Shown here: positions 12,160 through 24,154 of the stretch, one piece after another
Layout of the letters: every line of letters begins with the position of its first letter
How positions within the stretch are numbered: the first letter of the stretch is position 1
Assembly (NCBI GenBank): GCA_025642075.2
Contig: JAODUO010000555.1
Location: 191,001-255,000 of the forward strand
From: Ridgeia piscesae
Lineage: Eukaryota; Annelida; Polychaeta; Sabellida; Siboglinidae
Length of the DNA: 64,000 nt
Direction: 5' to 3'
Translations under genes and position numbers: made by a program
The notes under the pieces: generated by a model
What the model was told of the DNA's origin: nothing
Database searches by the model: none
What the model saw: only the letters and a program-made list of their open reading frames with translations

Positions 12160-12285
12160 CTCTCTCTCGCTGTCTGTCTGTCTGTTTCTCTCACTCTCTC
12201 TGTCTCCCTTTCTCTCTCTTTTTTTTCTCTCTCTCTATCTTTCACTTTGGCTTTTCCTCTTGTTCTCTTACTCTGTCTCTCTATC
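12160..12285. repeat. CT-rich low-complexity tract
   Basis: Irregular (CT)n and (CTGT)n runs; purine-rich on the glypican sense strand. Confidence 0.9.
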
Positions 12286-12330
12286 TGTACCACTTTGTCC
12301 TCTCAACATTGTCAATTCCTGCAAAATCTT

Positions 12331-12722
12331 ACCACTTACATAATCTCACCTCTCACATGGCTCTGGTAATTCACCCGACCTTACCTCTAACACAATCTCA
12401 CATTCACACAACCTTACCTCTCACACAATCTCACCATTCACACAACCTTACCTCTCACACAATCTCACCATTCACACAACCTTACCTCTCACACAATCTC
12501 ACCATTCACACAACCTTACCTCTCACACAATCTCACCATTCACACAACCTTACCTCTCACACAATCTCACCATTCACACAATCTCACCATTCACACAACC
12601 TTACCTCTCACACAATCTCACCATTCACACAACCTTACCTCTCACACAATCTCACCATTCACACAACCTTACCTCTCACACAATCTCACCATTCACACAA
12701 CCTTACCTCTCACACAATCTCT
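12331..12722. repeat. 34-bp minisatellite, about 11 copies
   Basis: Unit CCTCTCACACAATCTCACCA then TTCACACAACCTTA. One copy has lost its second half, near 12570. Confidence 0.95.
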
Positions 12723-13570
12723 ACTTTAAAATAATGTCTCAGATAATGTAATTTCCCACTGTTAATTTAATCTTTAATGTGAACAAAGTTAGAATGACGC
12801 ACGCATGACTCCACAACATGTGGACATTTTGTGTTGTTGCACAACACCAAACAACAACACATTGTTGTTGTTTTGCCCTGTCAGTCAGTGAGTCACCACA
12901 GCAGTGACCACAACAATGAGACCACAGCAGTGACCACAGCAGCTCACTTATCCAGTGGTTGCCACTGAAGACACCCTCCACTGCACCTGTCAACCCCCCC
13001 CCACCAGGGGTTCTCACCCTCCCAGTGCTTGCACCAGGTTAAACAAACACCCCCTACTGCTCACCAACACTTCACAGTCTTACTGTGTTTAAATGTTCCA
13101 GGATATATGTTTTGACTAAATAATCCTTACAGAAAATCTGACTCAGTTTAAAAAAATGGTTCCGGATCTGTGTTTTGGCTGCATTTAATCTTCCCAGGAT
13201 ATCTGATTTGACTTTAAAAACATTCCCGTATGTATCCAATTTGGTTATATAATCCCTCCAAGATATTGGGTTGACTTGAAAAACTGTTTCGCTGTCTGTT
13301 TTTTGTTAAGTTATCCTCAAGGGATATCCAATTTGTTTTTAATAAACATTCCAGTATTTTTATGTTGGTTAATCACCCCAAATAAAATCCTTGTTGGTTT
13401 CACTGTAGAACTACATTTGACAACAGACAGTTACAGGAATAGAAACATCCCCTGACCCAAGAATGAAGGTGATGAGACACAGTACAGTGACTCTACAGCA
13501 GATACTTACATTTACCTCATTTTACTACACACCTTTTATTTCTACATCACATTTTCATAATTCCTCTAAC
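12723..13570. other. Unique spacer with short GTGACCACAGCA repetition
   Basis: A short imperfect ACCACAGCAGTG repetition occurs at 12890-12945 and a C-run near 12995. From 13080 to 13390 there is loosely periodic text of about 60 bp (CAGGATAT and CAAGATAT variants), probably a decayed array. No gene recognised. Confidence 0.45.
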
Positions 13571-14275
13571 TGATCCTGTGACATTACTCATCTACCTGAT
13601 CCTGTGACATTACTCATCTACCTGATCCTGTGACTTGACTCATCTACCTGATCCTGTGACTTGACTCATCTACCTGATCCTGTGACATTACTCATCTACC
13701 TGATCCTGTGACATTACTCATCTACCTGATCCTGTGACATTACTCATCTACCCGATCCTGTGACATTACTCATCTACCCGATCCTGTGACATTACTCATC
13801 TACCTGATCCTGTGACATTACTCATCTACCTGATCCTGTGACATGACTCATCTACCTGATCCTGTGACATGACTCATCTACCTGATCCTGTGACATTACT
13901 CATCTACCTGATCCTGTGACATTACTCATCTACCTGATCCTGTGACATGACTCATCTACCAGATCCTGTGACTTGACTCATCTACCTGATCCTGTGACTT
14001 GACTCATCTACCTGATCCTGTGACATTACTCATCTACCTGATCCTTTGACATTACTCATCTACCTGATCCTGTGACATTACTCATCTACCTGATCCTGTG
14101 ACATTACTCATCTACCTGATCCTGTGACTTGACTCATCTACCTGATCCTTTGACATGACTTCTCTACATGATCCTTTGAGATGACTTCTCTAGATGATCC
14201 TTTGACATGATTCCTACATCTGATCCTTTGACATGACTCATATACCTGGTCCTTTGACATGACTTGTTTACCTGA
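13571..14275. repeat. 26-bp minisatellite, about 27 copies
   Basis: Unit TGATCCTGTGACATTACTCA then TCTACC. The last five copies are progressively diverged towards 14275. Confidence 0.96.
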
Positions 14276-15213
14276 TATTTTTACATTCCTCCTCTCCATT
14301 TTCGATGCTAAAAAGTCAAATATACTTGACATACTTGACACAATGACATACAAAGTATTTCTACAAACTCTAAGTACTGACATGTTTGTGATTGCAGTGA
14401 ACACAGTCAGTGAGACTACTGGGCAGAGCTTTGCTGACACATTGTGTCGTTAATCAGTTGTGTTTATGCATTATCATGTACATATATCACAACATTTAAC
14501 CAACATAGGTAAATTGGCTGCAGTTAATGAAGTTTAGTTTCAACAAATGACATGATAAAGAATATCTTTCAACCTGCCTGAGATTTTTTTTTAAATAACA
14601 CCAGAATGGGGCCACCTGTTTTTGCTCCTGTAGGATGTAGGATGAAGACGAGGTGAACGAAGAAGAGGCTGGCATTGTTTATTCAGTGATGTAAACAATG
14701 GGCTCTGGGTCTCTTGTGTACTTGTCATATGAGGTGGTTGTTTTGAATGACACTTGTGCCATCTTGTCCAGTGTAGTTGAGTCATCTACTCACTGTAGTG
14801 ACAGAGCCACCATTAGAGGGTGTTAATTCTCTCAATTGACACCTCAGCCTCACATCTCAGTCTACAGGCCCAATGAGGCACCACATACTGCCTACATCCA
14901 CCTCGGCTGTTCTGTCGGCAGCATGAAGGATCACTTCCTATCTTCCCAGGGAGGACACTTGAATGTAGGCTGTTCATTCTGTGGGATCAGGGACTGGGAG
15001 GGGGAAGTGTGATGAAGTGGGAGGAAGCAGTGGGGATACTCCCAGGGATGTGTCTCCTGCATTCCCTTGTCACTTGGGGTCACTCAAAATGTCAGCAAAT
15101 ATAAATTTATAATGACAATTCTCCTGTGATGACTTCAGGAGCCACTTGAGACTCACAGACAGGGCACACATTAATTAGTCTGTCATATCTCGACAGTGCA
15201 TTTACATCCTCAC
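14276..15213. other. Unique spacer
   Basis: Moderate-GC sequence around 14800-15080 has no open exon that I can support. Confidence 0.45.
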
Positions 15214-15221
15214 TAGTTAAT

Positions 15222-15525
15222 CACAGCTTTATGCAGAGACCCGGCCACCCATCATTAGGACGGGTAAAACCTGTTTTAGACGGGTAGAAATATGGGTGGA
15301 CGGGTGGTGGACAGGTAACAAATGAAGGAGCAAAAAGGTCTCAAATCATAGATATTGTCAGTTATGCCTCAGAAATGAGTGTAAATGGTGTCACATGTGT
15401 GTTTGTAGTCCATTTCAGGTTAAAAAAAACCATCTAAAGTGAGTAAACTGGCTTAACAGATGACATCCATGTGTCTACCAAAAAATGTGTGACTGACAAC
15501 AATTTGGTTCTGCATAAAGCCCTGT
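15222..15525. mobile_element. hAT-type MITE, 304 bp copy
   Basis: The left terminus CACAGCTTTATGCAGA and the inverted right terminus CAGGGCTTTATGCAGA match at 14 of 16 positions. A perfect 8-bp target-site duplication, TAGTTAAT, flanks it at 15214-15221 and 15526-15533. The 8-bp duplication and a CAGGG-like end are typical of hAT transposons. The interior has several GACGGGTA motifs and no coding potential. Confidence 0.88.
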
Positions 15526-15533
15526 AGTTAATG

Positions 15534-16255
15534 ATTTACTGGCTAGTGCAAAATACTATTGTGTCACCAGAGACGTGATATCACAAGTTGACAGATTCTC
15601 AATGTGCAGTTAGTATTGCCCACAGTCAGTTCCCTGCTGGGTCAAATCTCAATCTTCTCACCAACTGGCAACATTCTTCATCTTTATACATATAGTGCTG
15701 TTAGCTCATTTATTTTGAAAAATTCTAACAAATTGAATATATTAATATCTATTCTGTTATTAGCCTGGTGCAAATATGTGTTCTTTTTTCTTTCCAGAAA
15801 CCCGACCCTCTGTATCAGGTGTCTTTCCAAACAACTCTGTCATGAATGTGTACACACAAGGGATGATATAGTCACTGAAAAACTTGTGTATGTCGCCAGC
15901 TAGAAAGTTTGACAATATGTGAACAGCAGAAATAGTAACACAAATGTGCACAAAAACATTTTTCCAGGAAGTATAAAATCATGAAAGGTTCCATGTGAGA
16001 ATGACCAGCAGTTGCAATCATCTAGACAGAAACAGGACAGAAAGGAACAGGTGTGCCCTGCTCATGAATCAATGTCAAGTTTAAGTTTCTTCTTTGGCCA
16101 GATGTAAACATCTCCTACAAGCCACCAACTGCCATGTGCCTAGCTTAGCAATGCTAATACACATTTGGAAATACACTTAATGGGTTTATCCTAAACTTCC
16201 AGCAGTCACAAGTTCCAATGACGTTCTGTTCACATTTATGTGTAAGGACTTTTTG
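15534..16255. other. AT-rich unique spacer
   Basis: No gene or repeat recognised. Confidence 0.5.
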
Positions 16256-16848
16256 AAGGGGGCTGCTGACATGGAGCAGTGAATGGAGGGGGCTGCTGAC
16301 ACAGAGCAGTGAATGAAAGGGGGCTACTGACAGGCAGCAGTATATGAAGGGGCAGCTGACAGTGAACAGTGAATTGAGGGGGCTGCTGACAGGGATGAGT
16401 GGAGGAAGGGGGCTGCTGACAGGGATGAGTGGAGGGAGGGGGCTGCTGATAGGGATCAGTGGAAGAAGGGGGCTGCGGACAGGGATCAGTGAATTGAGGG
16501 GGCTGCTGACAGGGATGAGTGGAGGAAAGGGGCTGCTGACAGGGATGAGTGGAGGAAGGGGGCTGCTGACAGGGATCAGTGGAGGAAGGGGGCTGCGGAC
16601 AGGGATAAGTGAATTGAGGGGGCTGCTGACAGGGATGAGTGGAGGAAGGGGGCTGCTGACAGGGATGAGTGGAGGGAGGGGGCTGCTGATAGGGATGAGT
16701 GGAGGAAGGGGGCTGCGGACAGGGATAAGTGAATTGAGGGGGCTGCTGACAGGGATGAGTGGAGGAAGGGGGCTGCTGACAGGGATCAGTTGGGCAAGGG
16801 GGCTGCTGGTAGGGATCAGTAGAGCAAGGGGTCTGCAGACAGGGTTAC
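16256..16848. repeat. 30-bp G-rich minisatellite with 120-bp higher-order unit
   Basis: About 20 copies of a unit with GGGGGCTGCTGACAGGGAT. The variant AGTGAATTGAG recurs every fourth copy (near 16369, 16489, 16609 and 16729), so the array was amplified in four-unit blocks. The 30-bp period keeps frames open on both strands; these are not genes. Confidence 0.96.
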
Positions 16849-17155
16849 AAGAAGATAGCAGTACCATGCCACAACAGTGTGTGTGTAACTAGACAGGAAG
16901 GTTGCACAGAGAACACAAGAAGCACAGATAAAAGTACAACTCAACATCTTTCTAATTCTTAACAACATCAACGTGACCCCTGAATCACTCTGTAACTATC
17001 TGCACCATATCGACCCTTACCCACAATGCAATACAAGAGCATTTGATCACACATTTCTATTGAACTATTTCCTCATTAGCCCCTCTAAGATCTACATTAT
17101 ATGCTGAATCCTGGCCTGAGGGTAGTGAGTGTGTGCGACAGACATGACAGTTGTG
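16849..17155. other. Unique spacer
   Basis: Nothing recognised. Confidence 0.5.
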
Positions 17156-17200
17156 TGGTGGAGTGAGAGTGGGAGTGGGAGTGGGAGTGGGAGTGGGAGG

Positions 17201-17266
<66 letters not shown>

Positions 17267-17273
17267 GGAGGAG
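17156..17273. repeat. Hexanucleotide microsatellite GTGGGA/GTGAGA
   Basis: A run of GTGGGA changes to a run of GTGAGA after about 17205. Confidence 0.95.
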
Positions 17274-17429
17274 TACCTAACCCGACACTCAGTAATAGCC
17301 AGGTAGACATTACGCTGAGAGTGTAGAATGAATCACCCCATTTACAGCACAAAGACGTCATCACCAAGTAATACATCAGAGGAAACTGAACCAGTTGAAA
17401 GCGACTGAGCCACTGGCAGAGGGAGGACA

Positions 17430-17808
17430 GTGTGTAGTGTATGTAGTGTATAGTGTGTAGTGTTTAGTGTTTAGTGTTTAGTTTTTGTAGTGTGTAGTGT
17501 TTAGTGTGTAGTGTGTAGTGTCCAGTGTCCAGTGTCCAGTGTGTAGTGTGTAGTGTGTAGTGTGTAGTGTGTAGTGTGTAGTGTTTAGTGTTTAGTGTTT
17601 AGTGTGTAGTGTGTAGTGTTTAGTGTGTAGTGTCCAGTGTGTAGTGTGTAGTGTGTAGTGTGTAGTGTTTAAGTGTGTTAGTGTCTAGTGTGTAGTGTGT
17701 AGTGTTTTGTGTGTGGCGTGTGGCGTGTGGCGTGTGGCGTGTGGCGTGTGGCGTGTGGCGTGTGGCGTGTGGCGTGTGGCGTGTGGCGTGTGGCGTGTGG
17801 CGTGTGGC
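17430..17808. repeat. Heptamer array, GTGTAGT then GTGTGGC
   Basis: Irregular GTGTAGT and TTTAGTG units to about 17705, then near-perfect GTGTGGC at 17711-17808 with a CpG every 7 bp. Confidence 0.95.
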
Positions 17809-17917
17809 TGACTGCACCAGCACTCGCATGCCTGAGTCTGAGTACAGCCAACTAATGTTACACCAAATAACTCCATCATCATACTTTTACCCAATCTCAA
17901 ATGTGCCAAATACTGGG

Positions 17918-18090
17918 AAGAAGTCATATAGGTGGCACAAGAAGTCATATAGGTGGCACAAGAAGTCATATAGATGGCACAAGAAGTCATATAGGTGGCA
18001 CAAGAAGTCATATAGGTGGCACAAGAAGTCATATAGGTGGCACAAGAAGTCATATAGGTGGCACAAGAAATCATATAGGTGGCACAAGAA
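17918..18090. repeat. 21-bp minisatellite, about 8 copies
   Basis: Unit built on AAGTCATATAGGTGGCACA. The period is a multiple of three, so both strands stay open, but this is not a gene. Confidence 0.96.
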
Positions 18091-18821
18091 TTATGTTTAA
18101 CCCACTTGGTCACGAGATGAAGCCATGATGTCGGCTTAAAACATTGACGTTGTTGTATTATTATTCATTCAGGAAAATATGTTCATTAGCACATATTTGA
18201 CATATATATGCCTGTATTTTTGTTTGATTTGAACAAGTCAAGCTACTTTGGAATGCAGAAAGTTGACAGTTCTTTGCATAAAACACAGATTGCAATCATA
18301 GTAAACATAGTTGGTACCACATACCAATAACACTTAATATGCAACTTAGGATTAGTATCACACAAGTTGCTGCTATAATGTTGGCATTTAATATTGGGAC
18401 AAATCGATTTCTGTTTATAGAAAGTAAACATGATTAGTAAATGTCCTAGTCTTAAGTACTATTCTGGGAGTTAATGTTGAGTCCTGCCTATCACGTTCAG
18501 AATAAACCATTATCTAATTTATTGTCTCAACGAATATAATTGTATCCACCAAAGGAAGTTAGAAGTTGTATTATTAAACTGCACTGATCATAGCGCCATC
18601 TGTTGGCCAGTATGATACAACTGATATGAGTGTCATTTTGTGTGCCAGTTTATGACAACTGCTGCTGTCAGTGATGGCTGTGAGATATTTATCAGTTCCT
18701 CCCCTAGGAAAGGTCTCGTAAAACATTTCTGTTTCCGCCATGTTTTGATTTAGTTTTTCATCAGCCACAAATAAACCAACCGGGGCCAAGATGATGACTC
18801 ACAAGTAGACTACAGCTACAC
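18091..18821. other. AT-rich unique spacer
   Basis: Includes a CTCF-like site at 18591-18609 and, on the minus strand near 18740, an AACATGGCGG with a short open frame that has no recognisable product. Confidence 0.45.
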
Positions 18822-19489
18822 TTGGGATGAGTAGGACACGATCTCCTATCATTTGGGATGCATTAGGACAGGATCTCCTATCACTTGGGATGAGTTAGGT
18901 CAGGATCTCCTATCACTTGGGATGAGTTAGGACAGGATCTCCTATCACTTGGGATGAGTTAGGACAGGATCTCCTATCACTTGGGATGAGTTAGGACAGG
19001 ATCTCCTATCATTTGGGATGAGTTAGGACAGGACCTCCTATCATTTGGGATGAGTTAGGACAGGATCTCCTATCACTTGGGATGAGTTAGGACAGGATCT
19101 CCTATCATTTGGGATGCATTAGGACAGGATCTCCTATCATTTGGGATGAGTTAGGACAGGATCTCCTATCATTTGGGATCAGTTAGGACAGGACCTCCTA
19201 TCATTTGGGATGAGTTAGGACAGGACCTCCTATCATTTGGGATGAGTTAGGACAGGATCTCCTATCATTTGGGATGAGTTAGGACAGGATGTCCTATCAT
19301 TTGGGATGAGTTAGGACAGGATCTCCTATCATTTGGGATGAGTTAGGACAGGATCTCCTATCATTTGGGATGAGTTAGGACAGGATGTCCTATCATTTGG
19401 GATGAGTTAGGACAGGATCTCCTATCATTTGGGATGAGTTAGGACAGGATCTCCTATCATTTGGGATGAGTTAGGACAGGATCTCCTAT
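18822..19489. repeat. 32-bp minisatellite, about 21 copies
   Basis: Unit contains GGATCTCCTATCATTTGGGA and TGAGTTAGGACA. It ends about 85 bp from the donor of the central glypican exon. Confidence 0.96.
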
Positions 19490-19575
19490 TGTTTAAATAT
19501 GACATGACTTACACGTCTGACCTCACTGGTGACTGACAAATGCACTAGTCTGGTGGTCAGTGGGAGACAACCTAC

Positions 19576-20279
19576 CTTGGCATAGTACTTGTGTCCAGTC
19601 TCCATTGTGTGCATCACAGCCTCCGAGATCGTCATGGCAACTGATCCCAACACCTCCTCCGGGTTGTAGTACCCTTTCATTTCCGCGGCAACCGTCTCCA
19701 CGGCAACGATGTAAGCGTTCCAATGGCGGTCGAGTTCTGCTGCACTGGCGAGACAGCCCCGGGCCACGTTGTAGCAGAGGTTGCGACAGGGCCGCACTCG
19801 CACCAGCCCCGCACAGTGGGGGCAGTACAACATGCGTGTGAGTGCACGCGTACACGACAACTCCAGGGGCAGGTTCTCTGTCGCATTCAACGTGTCAAAC
19901 CCTGTCACCAACGCATCCAGGAACGCGCGTACGATGCCTGTTGACTTGGCGAGACGGTGCGCAAACTTATGTGGTGTGTCACCAAAGGGGCGCAGCTCCT
20001 GCTGCATGTTGCGCAGACACTCCCGGTACGGGGGCGTCAACTGTAGCTGACGGGGGTCACTGAGGATGTTCTCAAAGACCAGGGGGAAGAGACCGTCGAA
20101 AAACCGCATCACACTGTTGACGGTGTTCACCTGGTGGCGCCGCTTGACATGTGCTGTGATGTCAGCGAACAGAGTCTTGATGAGTGTGTCCCGCTGGGCA
20201 TGAGGGATGCCGTCGTAGTTCCTCGCAAACACCGACTCCGTTTGGTTCTGTGCCTCACGGATCAGTGACAGGAAGTGAC
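19576..20279 (-). CDS. GPC: Glypican, large central exon (core helices and CxxC motif)
   Basis: This 704-bp exon (phase 1 to 0) lies between a GCCTTGTAG acceptor and a GTAGGT donor. It encodes 234 codons after the split Gly. Family landmarks in order are FFDGLFPLVFENIL (about residue 65), ECLRNMQQELRPFGD (about 92), SCTRALTRMLYCPHCAGL (about 145), VRPCRNLCYNVARGCLA (about 165) and ELDRHWNAYI (about 184). The seven cysteines fall at family positions 5 to 11. N-glycosylation sequons are NQT and NAT. KSTGIVRAFLDAL followed by FDTLNATENL resembles the GPC3/GPC5 (Dally) class, whereas RPFGDTP and CTRAL also occur in GPC4/GPC6 (Dally-like), so subclass is only inferred. CpG is much denser here than in the flanks, as expected for a constrained exon. 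A 32-bp minisatellite ends about 85 bp past the donor. Confidence 0.96.
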
Positions 20280-20283
20280 CTAC

Positions 20284-20868
20284 AAGGCACACATACAGGT
20301 CAAGTGGCTGTCACAGTTAGTTATGATAATATTCTTCTCAAAGCGACACATTAAACTATTGTTGATGTAATTGTAACACTCGTATAGCACCTACAGCCTG
20401 GAAGAGTCAAGGTCAAAGGTGGCACAAATGAAATCATTTGGCATAATCATAAACAGGGTCAGGCAAGAGTCATAATTTCGCCCCAACAATTGTATTTATA
20501 TGTGTAAACATCTGTTCTGTAATAGTACAATAGATGGCAGCACCATGGCACCACTGAAGATTCATCGCAATAATTAAAAAACAAGAACATTAATTACTCC
20601 AAATCTATTTTACAAATGTTACTTTGAACTAATTAAATCTACCAAGTCATACACACTAGTAACATTATCATTACAGATACATTATCATTACAGTTACATC
20701 ATAATTACAGATACATAATCATTACAGTTACATCATAATTACAGATACATCATCATTACAGTTACATCATAATGACATGTACATCATAATTACATTTGCT
20801 TCATTGTAAACTCATTCCCTGACCATGTAATTGCAGCTGTCAACTGGCGTAGAGTGATTCACTACTTT
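20284..20868. other. AT-rich intron spacer with 15-bp repetition
   Basis: At 20668-20790 a loose (ATTACAGATACATCATA) repetition occurs. Otherwise unique. Confidence 0.6.
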
Positions 20869-21235
20869 GTGGGGAGCAGTGGTCACGCGGTAGAGCGCTG
20901 AACTGTCCATCGAGGGGACAGTGGTTCAATCCCACCTACCACCATTTTGAAACTTAGGCAATTTCATTCACCCCACATTTGCCTGTGTCTTCGGAAGAGA
21001 CACTAAAAGCTGGTGGTCCCTTCTATCTGGTGTCTATGTCAGGAGAAGTAAAAGATCCCACACAGGGGGTCAATGTGTAACCTGTAGTGGACTCACTAAT
21101 TCTAGAGAAGGACAACTCCCAAGTTTGGGCTGTTTGGAGGAAACTACCTAAGAACTACTCAACTCCTCTGTTAGTGTTTCTTTGGTCGCTTGAAAAGCTA
21201 ACATATGGCTTTGTAAGTAAATAAATAACTTAAGT
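20869..21235 (+). mobile_element. tRNA-derived SINE
   Basis: The first 75 bp resemble a tRNA gene: an A-box region GGTCACGCGGTAGAGCGCTG and a B box GGTTCAATCCC. The body contains TGTCTTCGGAAGAGACACTA and AGTAAAAGATCCCACACAGG, like central domains shared by many marine invertebrate SINEs. It ends in a TAAATAAATAA tail. It is antisense to the glypican gene. The target-site duplication is not clear, so the right edge is approximate. Confidence 0.75.
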
Positions 21236-22203
21236 AACTACCTTTTTAATACAGTGTTCCATAAAGCAGATAAACATTTAGAGATGGGCGCCGTGGCACG
21301 TGGCAGGAAATACAGTCACTCTGCCTCCTAAGTCAGCATATTCATGAACAGTCTGAATGGAAATGACAAATTTACTGTGATTTAATTCAAGAACTTTCCA
21401 GCTGTGCTGTAAACCTTCAGACGTCTCCTTGCCACAGGGCGTGTATCAAACAGCCCAAAGCAATCAGCAAACATTTAATTTGATAGATATTCATCATGAG
21501 TTGGCCTGTAATCAGACAGTTGTAACGGCCACAGGGAATGAGCTCTGACACAGACAGAGTCAAGTGCCTGTGTCACTGACACGTCACTCTTCACGTCACT
21601 CTCACCGACTCAACCCTCCAGGAACAAGATAACTCCACGAATCAAATAATCTATGACTAATCAATTCATGATCAATCAAGTATTGAATCCTGCTGTCCCA
21701 TGTAACAAACAACCCCTATTATCACCCGGCTGGCCTGCTTATGTAACAGAAGTCACCGCTGTATATAACAAAGACTCTCAGTTAATGTTAATTAATTCCA
21801 TTAAAACGTGAATTTTTTATATCGGAATGTTTTCAGAATGTTTCTTGTTACAAATGCTGTTAACTCTCACATGGGCTGCCCTGATGCCTGTGACTGAGCC
21901 AGTCAGCCAGCAGGTGTTGTACCTGCCACACAAACAGGTCTCTGTGCATCCGGCTGAAATAACCCTCAAACTCACATCTTCAGTTAAGAAACAGCATAAA
22001 TATTCAAGTGTTTTTTATGCCACTGGCGCGGCTGAGAAGTCAAATAAATGGAAACCAAGTGACAGGAACAGAGGGTGACTGAGTCCCCAGTGTATCCGTG
22101 ACTGACAGAGACTGACAAGAGACTCACTGATGGAGACCCACAGCAGCTCCAACAACAACACTCATTGTTACCTACATCCACTCAACTCCAAGCACTGACA
22201 GTG
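21236..22203. other. Unique intron spacer
   Basis: No exon recognised on either strand. Confidence 0.5.
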
Positions 22204-23816
<1,613 letters not shown>

Positions 23817-23985
23817 GTCGGTTGGTCGGTCGGTCGGTCGGTCGGTCGGTCGGTCGGTCGGTCGGTCGGTCGGTCGGTCGGTCGGTCGGTCGGTCGGTCG
23901 GTCGGTCGGTCGGTCGGTCGGTCGGTCGGTCGGTCGGTCCGTCCGTCCGTCCGTCCGTCCGTCCGTCCGTCCGTCCATCCGTCCA
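23817..23985. repeat. Tetranucleotide microsatellite GGTC then GTCC
   Basis: About 31 GGTC units switch at 23939 to about 11 GTCC units, with a CpG every 4 bp throughout. Confidence 0.98.
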
Positions 23986-24154
23986 GGCAGTGTGTCCAAG
24001 GAAGCAGAAGGCTGACCAGCAGTGTCACAGACAGGGCCACTAGACAGGGACATCACAGCTGACTGGACGGTGGATTCAGCCAGATTAATAAATGATTGAG
24101 CTCACAGCAACTGCACAACAAGTTTCATGTTGTTGCTGTGTCTGGGCTCTCTAG

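Larger units (their letters stand above)
11438..19575 (-). other. Glypican intron (8.1 kb)
   Basis: The interval is bounded by GTAGGT and TTTACAG on the minus strand, with phase 0 on both sides. It holds a 304-bp hAT MITE and minisatellites with 33, 34, 26, 30, 7, 21 and 32-bp units. Confidence 0.9.

Noticed and set aside
18574..18789. Minus-strand AACATGGCGG with short open frame as a nested first exon
   Set aside because: No recognisable protein and no clear donor; a chance ATG in unique intron sequence is simpler.
19523..20063. Other frames over the central glypican exon, both strands
   Set aside because: They are shadows of the glypican frame, which has clear homology and splice sites.
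20869..20945. Functional tRNA gene
   Set aside because: The A and B boxes are tRNA-like but the acceptor stem does not pair convincingly and the sequence continues into a SINE body with a TAAA-type tail.
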